A stretch of 64,000 nt of DNA, from contig JAQFVV010006245.1 of the NCBI GenBank assembly GCA_028023455.1, positions 7,851,154-7,915,153 of the forward strand, read 5' to 3'. Positions 47,281-59,076 of this stretch are shown here, one piece after another; position 1 is the stretch's first letter; the number at the start of each line of letters is the position of its first letter. A program made the position numbers and the translations under genes. The notes under the pieces were generated by a model. That model was not told the DNA's origin and made no database searches. It saw only the letters and a program-made list of their open reading frames with translations. The stretch comes from Epiperipatus broadwayi. Its lineage: Eukaryota > Onychophora > Udeonychophora > Euonychophora > Peripatidae.

Positions 47281-48975
47281 TTGAAGCTGGTTATATGCAC
47301 ATATATATACACTTCATGTTCACATGTTAAAAAGTAAGAACAAAAAAGAATTAATAAACTTTTATAAATAAAAATTAAATATATATTATAAATGTACTGA
47401 TAAAGATATATGGTATAATTAATTATGAAGTTATTTTGTGTTAAATATAAAATATTTTTCTAAAATTAAAAAAAGATAATAGATTCTAAATTTAATTTAA
47501 AAGTTGTTTAAGAAGAAGAAAAAGGTGTTTTTCTTTTAACAATATGAAAAAAAAGATGGAAATGACCCTCTAGTAAAAGTAATTAAAATGCTTATAAACA
47601 GATTACTAGATTAAAATTTTGGAGATAAATAATTAAAATAATTTAATTAAAAAGGCTGTTATTCCCACTCAAAAAAATAAGAGCATATAAATAGATTGTT
47701 GGACAAATAAACTCAGACCTGAGTCTACTTTCTGTTGCTAGTGAGAGCAGTCACTCGCTCCACAAGGGTGGAATTGGTAAGAAGATGCATGATAAAACAT
47801 AAATGATTACTTGTTTTAACCTTTTACACCTTTTCAAGAAATTTTAAATCAGTTTTAACTCAAAATAACTCAATTTATCAATCGTTTTATTCCATGTGAA
47901 TGACTGCCATTAATCAAGCAAAAGCTAATATAAGTAATTACTAGAATAATTAAAACAAGATTAAAACCTAGAAAATGAATTTAAAATGTAACATAATTAA
48001 ATAGGAAATAATTACAAAAAATCCTAATTTTGATGATGGAACTAATTTGAAACGATTAGAAAATCAGTACCTGTAAAAATAAAAGTGAAGAAAAAATGCT
48101 TAACGATGATATTCCTGAGAATTCAAACTTAACTCCTGATATCAAGAAATAAAACTCTTTTAACAACTACAAACCAGTCAGGGAGGACAGAAAACAATTG
48201 AAGAAACATGGTAGATGCAAAGATTAGTCAAAAACCATGGAAAAATGTTTTCCAAATGTTAAATTGTTCATAAAGAAAAAGTAATGATATCATGGTCCGG
48301 AAGTGGCCAAAAGTGGAAAAATTTTGCAGGAAGGAAAAATTATTTTAAATATTAATTCAATCTCAAATTAAATATTATGGATTATGATTTAAGCTACCTC
48401 CCTTCATAAAACTTAGAAATTTACGATGTTTAGATCAAAAGTTATTGGGCCACTTCCGGTGAGATTGGGATGCCACAAAAAATACAAGTTTTTCAAAAGA
48501 GTTTTAAATTGACTTAGAATTATAACATAGTGAATTAGAAGATAAAAAACAATGATTTAGAGATAAAAATGGTTTTATAGGATATTACAGACTTATACAG
48601 AAACACAAGCGATTAATTATTCAATCCCTTTAGATTCAAATTATTAAGGAAAACCCAAAGACTAAATACAAACTGTCAGACTTTATAATTGGAACTTTAA
48701 TTAAGAATCAAAAATTAGAAATCGGTAAACCAGAATCACAATTGAAATTTTGTCACAGTCTAATTCAGAACAAGGTTAGTGACAATAATTGTCAGGACAT
48801 GACTTAAACACTAATTTGTTTGCAGAGCTAATCAATAAGCAAGTATTCTCAATGTGAGTTACACATTTTATTGGAATATCCAGATGGAATGATACAAACT
48901 AGATTACGAACCCTGAGAACATAATGGTACCACAAGTCTAATAAATAGTTGAACATTTGACCAGTACCTATATAA
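47281..48975. other. AT-rich stretch with a possible LTR-like promoter
   Basis: At 47687-47770 TATAAATAG, AATAAAC and a GC-richer downstream part stand in the order found in LTR promoters, but no second LTR copy was found. Two related blocks, GGTCCGGAAGTGGCC near 48294 and GGGCCACTTCCGG near 48449, form an inverted pair. No ORF. Confidence 0.3.
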
Positions 48976-50145
48976 AAAAATATAATCTTCTGGATCCATG
49001 TGGCCAGGTTGCCCGAATGTGTTCTCAGCCCATTTGGACTAACCTTTTTGAAGATAAGATCCCTTTGTTATTTTGAAGGGCAGTGATCATTTTGTGACCA
49101 CTGCTTGTCTTGTTGTATTGGTGAGCATGGGTCTGCACTCCTCACTTTTCCCTCGGGGTGGAGGTGGTGGTCATGAGGGAGGACCCGGTTCATTTGTGGG
49201 AATGGTCAGCAATCATTGCCAAGCCCGGGTAAACCTACTGGGTGGGTGAAAGTCACTGTCCTCCCTTGGACTTTGCCCTGATGGGCTGCTGCTCCCCTTA
49301 ATGGATTGTTTGTTAGGGCAGTGTTGATTCATGCTCATTATTATGTTTCTTAGGTAACATTAGATTTAGGGCATGTGAAAGGTAGTTGGTCTACTTTGGG
49401 CTACTGCCAATTTTTGTAACATTGATGGTTTTAATGTAATATTTCACAGGCATGGGCCTGCACTCCTCTTTCCTTCTCAGGGATGGATGGTGGTAGTCAT
49501 TGGGGTCTGGTTTATTGGTGTATGCTTTTGGAAATCATTGCCACTACCTCGAAAATCTGCTGGGAGGGTACAGAGTCAAAGTTTCAGCACCATTTCTGCT
49601 CTGATAGGCTTCTGCACCTCCTTTATAGGTTGGTTTTGTGAAGTACAGATCTGTGCTCATTACTAGTTAGCTTTTTCCTAGTTAACATTCCAATTTTGTG
49701 CAGGTAGACCAAATGTGATCCCTGCCCATTTGGACTATTAAATTGGAAGATAGAGGAACCTGTAATGTGCTCAGATGTGGATCAAGAATTTAATGTTTAA
49801 TGGCCTTAGTGCCTTGGACCCCATTGCCTGATGTGGTAGTTGGTGCACTGCTGGATGTCCACTTATTCAGCTGAAGCATTTGGGGTTTTGATTCAGGCTC
49901 CAGGGATGGGGATCATTGGTCAATGAATGACTTCTTGGCAGTTGGACCATGTGGGCCCATTGACAAACAAAATTATAGCAACCCTTTTATGGATATAATT
50001 GTTAATGAGGGTATGTCCTTTTTGTAAACCTGGTTAATAATAGTTTTACCTTTGTAACATTGAATGCCTTGTAATCATCAATGGGTAAGTAGACCCAAAA
50101 ATTTATGTAATCTTTTAACTAATAAAGGTTACTTTTGAAACTAAA
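48976..50145 (+). repeat. GC-richer retroposon-like block with internal duplication
   Basis: Composition rises sharply here. Two related ~250-nt segments (about 49125-49375 and 49450-49700) share GCATGGG(T/C)CTGCACTCCTC, GGTGGTGGTCAT-like and GATGGGCTGCTGC/GATAGGCTTCTGC blocks. The block ends ACTAATAAAGGTTACTTTTGAAAC, like a polyadenylated transcript end. No long ORF; likely the 3' part of an unrecognised LINE or a processed non-coding repeat. Confidence 0.45.
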
Positions 50146-51500
50146 CTCAAACCTCAGCAAAATTAATGGAGTTATCTATATTCAATAGATCAAAGGATTC
50201 AAATGACAAGAGATCAATCCAAATTTTATAGATAAATTCCAAATCATATAAATAGTGTTGGAAATTATGTTCATGATTATTCTGTCTTGGATCTTAAAAG
50301 CTTGTCACCATTATTCTGTGTTCAAGATTATTTTTGTATTACTCTACCTTGATCCTGACAGTGAATTTTATTCTGGCAGTGATTATATTCTGTTGTTAGC
50401 ATTATTATGCTTAATTAACTTTTAACTGCTAGAAACAGCAAGCCTATAATGCTAGAGTAGAGAAGCCATTATCTGCCTTGCTCTGTCAAGCTGGAAGAGG
50501 GCAAGCTGAAAATCCATCATTGAGTCATGTCAAAGAAGCTGACAACAGAAGAAAGTATCCAAATATGTGTTACTATATATCCACCTTAGAAAAGGAAAAG
50601 CTGATGTCCATATGCTAAAGGAAGAACCAGCTTCCAAAACAAGACTTAACTAATATCTGCACATCTGAAATGAAAGGTGAAATAGTGATTTAAACTTTCA
50701 TCCACCATAGGTATGATTTTATGGAATCAACTCCACAAATACCTAAAGACTAAATGTAATCTATTAAGCTGAAATAATAAGTATAACTTTTGAACTAATA
50801 TTTAAATAATTACTATCTCCAATTTAATAAAATATATTAAAGAATAGTTGTTATTAATCTGTTTACAAGAAGATATGGCAAGAGATTGTAGCTTCTTTTT
50901 AAATACCACACTACAATTTAGTTGGCACTAATTATAATAAATTTGTTTATAAAAGGAAATTAGCTTATAACACAGTCTTTTGCCATGCTATTAAAAGATA
51001 TATATTAGTTAAATCATTATTTTCAATTTATTTAGTTAATAATAATATGTTAAATCAGTAAAATTTTAAATTACAAATGGAGTTTAATCAAGCTGCATAG
51101 ACAATCTAGAGTGGGAATCTGTTAAATAGAAGTCAGTTTCAGATAACTAGACTTGTAATTGAGCTATTAGTATTGATAAAAATGGATACTTAGTACCTGT
51201 CAGTTCTGGTTGAGTCACATCTGATTCTTATTCTTAAATAACACTTTAGAATTTGATGATTGTAACATCATTTGCAACTAATACCTTATAATCATTATCT
51301 CATTTAAACAAATGATGTGTGGTAGACAATCAATTCCTACAACATTTTATCCATTTTATTTTCACACATGTCATGTGATATATGTGACTGCCAATCACTG
51401 TATGTATATCTGCTGTAAAAGTTTAATTTCTACTGTAGGCATATAATCTTTCTATATATGAATTTTTATATAATTATTGTAATACGACAAAAAAAATCAA
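50146..51500. other. AT-rich stretch, nothing recognised
   Basis: A slightly GC-richer patch at 50430-50660 is not recognisable; no ORF. Confidence 0.45.
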
Positions 51501-51594
51501 GTCAGATGTCACATGACTTAATTTAATAAGCTTGAATTTACAAATGTTGTATATAGAGCTCACAAAATAAGATCTTAATAAGATTTGAGAATAT

Positions 51595-51637
51595 CCTCAA
51601 CCCTAGATGGTTTTTGCTTCTGGCATCATCAGTGAGG
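51595..51637 (-). ncRNA. Hammerhead motif, locus 3
   Basis: On -: stem I CCTCA, perfect core CTGATGA, stem II TGC-CAGAA-GCA, then AAAA in place of GAAA, ACC...GGGT, and TTGAGG. Only G12 and the cleavage-site spacing depart from consensus. Confidence 0.58.
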
Positions 51638-51976
51638 TACCAGGATATTCAAGCATTAGATTAAAAATACCAGGACAAGCCCAGCACTTTATCTAATGTA
51701 TAACTATTGAGTTGAAAACCTGAAATTCTAAGGCATCCATATGTCTTCCAATCTAGCTATCCAACTCAAATAGGAATATGGGACTAAACTAAGTTCAGAT
51801 TCACCATATATTAATAGCTTTAGCAATATAAAATCACCAAAGTCTTAACAGCAAAAAATAAAATAACAAAAAAAAAATCAAAGTCAGATGTCACATGACT
51901 TAATTTAATAAGCTTGTATTTACAAATGTTATATATAGAGCTTGCAAAATAACCTCTTAACAAGCTTTGAGAATAT

Positions 51977-52030
51977 CTTCAATCCCAGACTGTTTTCTCA
52001 ATGGTGACTCCAGAAGCAGAAACCAGTCTA
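51977..52030. ncRNA. Two hammerhead fragments joined head to head
   Basis: 51977-51998 on - keeps the 3' half (GAAAACAGTCTGGGATTGA). 51996-52030 on + keeps ATGGTGA, CTCCAGAAGCA, GAAACC and AGTC, a degenerate copy of the same motif. The inversion point lies between them. Confidence 0.3.
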
Positions 52031-52118
52031 TACAAAGCCCACATTGGTGCCAACATTCTTATCCTACCTATATTGAGCATAAGTCATTCTAACCCCTCGT
52101 GTACAGGACATGATAATC

Positions 52119-52166
52119 TGGACCAACTGATGAGTGCTGGTTTAGCACAAAATACATGTATTGGTG
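52119..52166 (+). ncRNA. Hammerhead-like motif in SINE
   Basis: ACCAA, core CTGATGA (52127-52133), stem II GTGCT/AGCAC (5 perfect pairs, loop GGTTT), AAAA for GAAA in a C-A context, stem III TAC-AT-GTA, TT, GGT. One or two bases are missing at the cleavage/stem I junction. Confidence 0.52.
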
Positions 52167-52266
52167 ATTATTTATCTTTTCGACATGTGTGTAATCAAGG
52201 GTATCAGCAATATGAGATAGTGTGGATAGTTGAGGGTCATATGAAACTCTGAGTTCAAATCCCTAT
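52119..52266 (+). mobile_element. tRNA-related SINE with hammerhead-like head
   Basis: Hammerhead-like motif at 52119-52166 followed by ATTTATCTTTTCGACATGTG, AGATAGTGTGGATAGTTGAGG and B box GTTCAAATC (52253-52261). The same order (minus the 5' half of the ribozyme) occurs in both arms at 39246-39483. The ORF at 52001-52252 is not a gene. Confidence 0.6.
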
Positions 52267-53164
52267 ATATTATATTTTTAAGTACAGCACCTGAACATTG
52301 CCCGCCATCATAAATGAACAATACATAAACTTAGACAATCAAACAATTGAATAAATGAAGTGTGGAGTTGCACTCTCACTGCCCACTAAGCCCAACAGAT
52401 TTCCACTTCTGATTTAAAAACTTAATTACAAAAAATTTATGAATTAAAGCTAACAAATTTATAACAGTCTTAGCAAACTAATCATCTTGAACTACTATTT
52501 ATATACACCTTATTATAACCGATCAACGAAATATAATTAAACAAATTTATAGCTTGGAATATATCTTTAAACACTACACACCATTTTAATTCTAATAACT
52601 AACAAAAACAAATTATAATTTTAAAGTTTAATTATTGGGAGAATTATGTGCTAAATATTTTTGCATTTTTTTTTCAATGAGTGAATTGGTACCTGATTAA
52701 GAGTTTTTAAAACTAAATTATAATATTTTTGTAAATATAAAAACATATTTTTTAAAATAATGTAAAAATATATACTTAGACTTATTACTCGGTTTGTTTA
52801 AAAATTGTTCCAAAAAAATATCTTCATTCTAATAAAATCAACCTAACAGCATATAGAAAAGAATCAGAAATATTTTCTTTGATTCATAAACAGGTAATTA
52901 CGCTTTGCTAATTAAAGCATTAGTAATGATAGGAAACTTTTTTTTTTTTAATTTTATTAATAAACATATTAATGAAATTACAGTAACACATGCTGTTAAT
53001 ACACTAACATGCTATAAATATATTCATTTAAAAAATAGACATTTGATATGCTGCAGTAATAAATATTTATTTTGATTCATTCGATGCATAAACTATTCAA
53101 AATAGTATAGAATTTCATTAGTAAAAATTAAAAAATTGAATAGTCTATTGTTTAGAAAATCATG
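52267..53164. other. AT-rich stretch, nothing recognised
   Basis: No coding or repeat signal seen. Confidence 0.5.
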
Positions 53165-53455
53165 TGGTGTTCGAGCACTAAAAGTAATCATTTGAATTTC
53201 AATTAAGAAATTTTTAGTTCTAAAATCTTTCACCCCGTTACTGCAGTGTATGGAACGCTTGACTGATAAATCAGCAACTGCTTAAAGTAGCAAATCACCT
53301 GAGCGATCATGATTTAATAGACCTTAAATTATTAATTCTTTGATTACTATAGAATTCAAAATCTGTGTGAGTATTGAATAACTTTATTGATTGGGGATTA
53401 ATAAGAAATTTGATCATTAAATTGAAATTAATGACCTTATACTCGAACACCGTTG
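53165..53455. repeat. Inverted-repeat element with tRNA-like interior
   Basis: Outer arms 53165-53225 and 53395-53455 share GTGTTCGAG/CTCGAACAC and TTGAATTTCAATT / AAATTGAAATTAA. Inside, 53233-53310 has tRNA-like hairpins (TTGACTGATAAATCAGCAA and CTGCTTAAAGTAG). Not a functional tRNA by eye. Confidence 0.4.
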
Positions 53456-53593
53456 TACTAAACATTTCTGTGTGAATTGATACACTGGTAAAATATCAGA
53501 GTCTGGAGCTCATTGCCCATGGACCACAGGCCATCACTGTCATTTCAGATGCTTAAATTCGCTATGAACTCTTGAACAATAAATCATTCAATT

Positions 53594-53660
53594 ACTGTTA
53601 TTATAAATTTATTTAAACGCACATTGATTACGTAAGTAATATTTATTAAGACTGTAGCCT
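53594..53660. repeat. Short dispersed repeat, copy 2
   Basis: Partner of 6106-6178; see there. Confidence 0.6.
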
Positions 53661-55371
53661 CAAGCACATGCGTTTAAAATGTCTGGCTAAAACGTTGGCT
53701 AAAGAAAAAGTTTTTTATATATTTTTATTGAACATAGCGATCGCGCTTTTGGCCTATAAACCAATTTATTATAAACAAGAACGAAAAAATATCAACGACT
53801 TTTACCGTATATTATTATAATCTGTAAATTATAGAATAAAAATATTTTTGGAACTTTCAATTAATGTTCATTTGCATTCTCTGATGATTTCTCAGATGTA
53901 TTTTTTCATTGATAATACTTAAATGATAAACTTTATGATTTGAAATATTTTATTTCAAATGAATTGTATGTAATTTTTCAAATCATTATTCTGTCAATTG
54001 ATTGTTTTGTAAAAATGTATAATTATAAACTTTTATAACGAACTTTCTCAATTTATAAAATATTTCATTTCTCTGTTTCCATTCTTTATAAATTGACACT
54101 TTATTATAGTAATCACCATTCTAATAATATTTATGTATACAATGTTTACAAACTCCCAATAAAAAATGTCTCTTGTTTTCCAATTTTTCTACACCTTTTA
54201 TATTCATGAGATTTCAATATTCATAACTATCTGTGGATATATAAGACTAAAAATAAATCAGGTTCTCAACTTTTGGTACGATTGATTTAAACATTATGGG
54301 CATATTTTATAAGAAGGAATGTTCCATTCAGTTTGACAAAATTTAAAGAGGCAAAACTTTTGATTTATATTACCATAAAACAAATTCGATCATTTTTAAA
54401 ATTTACATTTCTGTAGCTGAAAATTATCCAATCAATGAGATAGAATTTAAGAAAGCTGACAGCTTTAGTATACTAGATATTTTGGAAAAAATATTAATAG
54501 AATTCTAAAATAACATTTTTCTATGAGAACAGTTATTAAAAGGTACCTTATTTGATAATTCAAATAACAATTTATTTCAAGTTGTAATAAATATTAATAA
54601 TCTTTACAATTAATATGTGACCATCAAAAATCCAGAAATTAGCTAAAAAGAGGCGAAAAGAGTCCATGAAAAAATTTTTTATGATATTTAGTTGAAAAAT
54701 CAAATCACTTTTACACAAGCTTAATAAGTGTAAAAAAAAATTTTTTTAAATTAATACTACCACTGAAAACAATATATACAATCTTAAAAATCAAATTTCT
54801 AAGATTAGCAAAAGCAGAAAGAGCATTATCCAAATAGCAATATAGATTTTTTTTCACAACTTTTCTCTAATCTAAATTAAAATTAAAATACAAGATATAA
54901 TTTGGCAAACCATTTACAAATATTATTTACAAAGACTTTTAAAAATTTTGCATGAAAGCAAATCTATACAGTTCTTAAAATCTAATAAGTTTAACAAAAA
55001 TCCACAGCTTATTATCCAATATTACTATTATATGTTATTTCTTTGAAAGAATGATCTTAATGGGAATTAAGCCAAATAATTTGATGCTACTTTGCTTTAG
55101 AACGGGCTAGTTTAAATCCAAACAAACTTGTTGGGTGTAATTTATACTTTTAAATTCCCACATTTAAAAAAAACCTTCAAGCTAAATACAGGATCAATGA
55201 TATTTGTATTGATCTAATCTTAGTTATTTATTTTTAAAAAATATCATCCTTCTTAAAATCATTTAAATACAGAAAAACTATGAATGTCTGAATATATGTG
55301 ATGATGGCAGTTTACGGTTCAAACTTTATTTTCCTAATTATATGAAACAGTTATATCACATAGGTTAGTTT
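53661..55371. other. AT-rich stretch, nothing recognised
   Basis: No gene, RNA or repeat relation seen. Confidence 0.5.
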
Positions 55372-55419
55372 GAAACACACTGTTTTGAGTCTTATATACA
55401 TCTCATCTTCAAGTGTTTC
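55372..55419 (-). ncRNA. Hammerhead-like motif in SINE tail
   Basis: On -: stem I GAAACAC pairs perfectly (7 bp) with GTGTTTC at the other end. Core TTGAAGA (C3 to T), stem II GAG/CTC (or TGAG/CTCA), then AAAA for GAAA, CAGT; the cleavage base H17 seems deleted. Confidence 0.5.
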
Positions 55420-55500
55420 TGACAAAACCAATTACCTTATTATGCATGAATACTGAATTAAAAACAATGCTCTAACCAACTAGACTATTCTGCATAAGAC
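55372..55500 (-). mobile_element. tRNA-related SINE with hammerhead-like tail
   Basis: On -: A-box region GTCTAGTTGGTTAGAGCATTG (minus strand of 55465-55485), no clear B box, tail AGAAACACTTGAAGATGAG. Same family as the pair at 24582-24850 (AGCAACACCTGAAGA tail). Confidence 0.6.
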
Positions 55501-58119
55501 AATAGTCAATAAATATTTGATATATTTATATATGAGAATCCTCATGATTCTTTTATTATTTTCAAGGGTAAGATTAATGAAAGGTTTTCAAATATTATAG
55601 TTATTGCTTTCACTGACTAACATTCATATGTTACCTCAATAGAGAACTTACATTTGTTTTTGTTTTTTCTTTAACCATATTTATATTGATGTAATTGTTT
55701 ATATTGGGGCTAATTATGACAGGTGCATCTCTCACTTTTTAGCACTTTGAGTTTTTCTTTAGTTTGTCTGAAATTATGAATATACTACAGTATCTGTCAT
55801 TTGTTTTATATATATATTTCTTAATTATTTAATATTTTCTTAAAAATATGAATTATCATTTATTCATAATAGTTTATTCTACATATAACAAATTCTTTTG
55901 AAAAATGATTTTAGATATCATTAAAAATACTTAAATAAATTAGGAAGAAATTTTATAATTAAAATAATGATGGGTATCATAATATATCAATATATTCCAA
56001 GGGATGGAAGATACATTTTAAAAAAAATTACAAGAATATTGGGAAGAAAGGATAAAGAAAAAAAAATTTAATGAAGAATGTTCACATACCAATGGCAAAT
56101 AATCCTATAAATTAATTCTGACATATAAGTATATAAAATTTCTACTAAATAGAATAGTTTGTTAATTAAAGTGGCATCATAAACTCTAGTCATTTGTTCT
56201 TGTAAGATCGTCTGCAGACTGATTATGTTATAAATATTTCAGAAAGAATAATACCAATTTGAAATGTTGTTTTCGATTTTAACTTGCATATTAATACTAA
56301 CAGTTGAATGTATTTAAAAATATATAAATAAAATTTGAATTTTTCTAAAAAATATTTAATAATTTGAGTAGATGATAGAAATAGTTTCAATTTATTTGAT
56401 AAAATGCTTGCCAATAAAATGATCCAATGACTAACTAATAGTAATAGCAAATACAAAATTTTACAGATGGACTTTTAAAATAGTCAGTTTTTTTATTTTT
56501 TGTAATATATTCATTGGTTATCTTTCAGAAATGGAAGGCAAAACAATTATCTGCTTTTCCAAAACAATTTTTTGGAAAAATAGAAAAAATCTCAGTACTT
56601 GAAAGTTTGGAAATCTTTTAAAAAATAAGGACTTTATTTTCAAACCCACATATTCAGTAAAGTTAAACATTTTTCTAAACAGTAAACAAATATCACCTAA
56701 ACTGCATGTAATCTTTGGAAATATCAGGCTAAACCTAAATCTAACCAATAGTATTTAAAAGTGAGAATTTATTTTAACCTAACTTAATCCTATAGTCTCT
56801 TGAAGGTTAGATTTGTAATAGGTTTTAGGAACAACCTTCTTAGAATACTGGCCAACATTGTGATAAAAGTATTTTATAAATAGTTTTCTTAACAGTAGAA
56901 TATTGTTCTGTAAAAATGATAAGCTTCTGTTTGAAGAAAAAACACCCATATTATTCTTCTAAATATACAATTATGTATTGCCTTAAGAAATATTAGTAGT
57001 ATATTCAGATCCATTCCATACTTTGTTCATTACATATTAAAAAATAATATGACACTCATAAAATATAAATGAGGCTTTAAAAGGAATTGCTACTGATCCA
57101 AAATACAGTTATATAATCTAAAACATATTTCAAATCAAGATCCCTTTTCTAAATATTTAGTTTTAAAAATATTTTTATAGTAAACAAAATATGCAATTAA
57201 TCCTAGTGATCTTCATATTTCATTTTTAGAATCTTGCAGAATATCTTTAAATGAAATTTTTCCTGGTATATCAACAGGAATCCATGTTTCATATGTTTAT
57301 AACAAATTTTGCAGAATAAGTTCTACATAAAAGTAATTTAAGTGAAGAGTTATATAAATATGATAAAATATTCTATTTTTTAACTTTTAAAATACACATC
57401 AGCGTACTGAAATTTATATTGCAGCTCAATAATCAAATTCATTTTTCTACTTAAAAAAAAAAAAGGTATGAATATATATTACTTTAATTCTCATTCAAAT
57501 TAAAAATTGCAGAATATTTTTATTCCAATATACACACATATACATGTATGAAGACAGATGCTTTGCTATGTCTCATATCTATATATGTAGAAAAGTAGGA
57601 GTTTCAATTAAAAAAAAATTATACTATTTTGAATTAATTTTATATTAAACGCAAGTTATAAAACTGTGATCACAGTTATATACGAGCACACACACAAATT
57701 GCTAAAATAATTTGTATTTACTAAATGTAATGTCAATTTTTTTCAAAAAAGTAAACTTTATAAATAAATCTCTCTTCTTTTGTTGAGAATTTTGACAATT
57801 TTAAATGAGATCTTAATTTTAGAATAAGTATTGTTATTGTAAGATAATTCGATCCCTCTCCTCTTCTCTCGTAGAATATTTAAAACGCGAGTTTTTTTCT
57901 TAAAAATAAGTCTAAAGTTTAATCAGTCCGCAAAATCTTTTAAAGAAGATTGTAATAATGTTTAAAATTAACCTTATTTATATATGTGTGATTAGAATAT
58001 AGATTCTCTAAAAGGTTTTAATGCTTGTACATAATATATTTTATATAAGATGTATTTATCTACTTGTATGTGTAGACTTAAATCTTATTCATACGAATGC
58101 CATTGTTATTTTATAGGGT
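55501..58119. other. AT-rich stretch, nothing recognised
   Basis: Small ORFs at 56223-56456 and 56518-56748 (-) are low complexity and show no family signature. Confidence 0.5.
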
Positions 58120-58480
58120 TCTTTTTTTCGTCACCGTGATAGTTAAGTATCTACACGGTCAATATTATTATTGCATTTTCTCTGGTGGGCCGAATCGTCT
58201 ACTGCCTTAGCGTGGCCTGGCTTTGGAACAGTCAGCATGCCCTCTTTATTCGCTAGTATCGCTGTATGTTGTCGAATTTTTCGGAGCCTCTGACCACAAC
58301 ATTTTTGTCAAGCTGTTTTGTCTACCAATCGTCGATTCGTTCGTTTTTGCATGGTAAACTTAGAAAGAGCTTATCATGCCTATCTTATATTGAATAATCC
58401 GTATTATTTTACATATAATTATCTGGTAGTTTAGATATTGACGTACACATGGGTCTTTATCGTCGGGGCATATAAGCATA
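58120..58480. other. GC-richer, CpG-containing unique stretch
   Basis: Stands out by about 15 CpG dinucleotides in an otherwise CpG-poor, AT-rich setting. No ORF or splice signal I can support; a regulatory element, unmethylated non-coding exon or old repeat are all possible. Confidence 0.3.
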
Positions 58481-58899
58481 AGCGTTCAAAGAGATAAATT
58501 GAATATCTTCTTTTTTATTAAAAGTCATTCACACGTAGATTATACATTCTATTTTATAAAATCCTGTTAAAAGATTATTTTAGTCTTATAGAAGTTATTG
58601 AATTGGAGGAATCAATTTAACTGTCAAAGCTGTCAATAATGAAGTACTGTGTTAAGAGATCCATAGATGACGTATCTATTAAAATTTTGATTTCTTAATT
58701 TTTCTTTTAATTTTAATAAACTCTACTATTATTATATTTATTAAATTAATTTGGTTGACATTTATTTATTGTGCGTCTATCAGTTGTTTAATAAGTATGA
58801 ATCTCGTAATCTGAGCTGAGCTAGTGTTAGTGGCAGGTATTTCATTTTATATCAGGATGCTCATCATCGTTAGTGAATACTCAGTCATCTCAAATAAAT
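58481..58899. other. AT-rich stretch, nothing recognised
   Basis: No signal seen. Confidence 0.45.
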
Positions 58900-59076
58900 T
58901 TTCTAGTTGATGCGATGCACTGTGACTTTTCCTTATAAAGAGTCAGGAATCTCTCAGCCACTATGCCAAAGAAATCTGTTAATCACTTCACTTTCCCTTT
59001 CCATTCTCCACCCTAAGTTTTCCCATAATCTTCTCTATCCTGCTTCATCCCATTTTCACAACATAATCTTTGTCAA

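Larger units (their letters stand above)
51501..52030 (-). mobile_element. Hammerhead-bearing repeat locus 3 (382-nt unit, 1.4 copies)
   Basis: GTCAGATGTCACATGACTTA at 51501 recurs at 51883, exactly 382 nt later, followed by the same AATTTAATAAGCTTG... sequence. Contains the family blocks TTAAAAATACCAGGAC, CATATGTCTTCCAATCTAGC and CCATATATTAATAGC. The unit length equals that of locus 2. Confidence 0.7.

Noticed and set aside
52001-52252. 83-codon plus-strand ORF
   Set aside because: Spans the ribozyme-repeat/SINE junction; no protein features.
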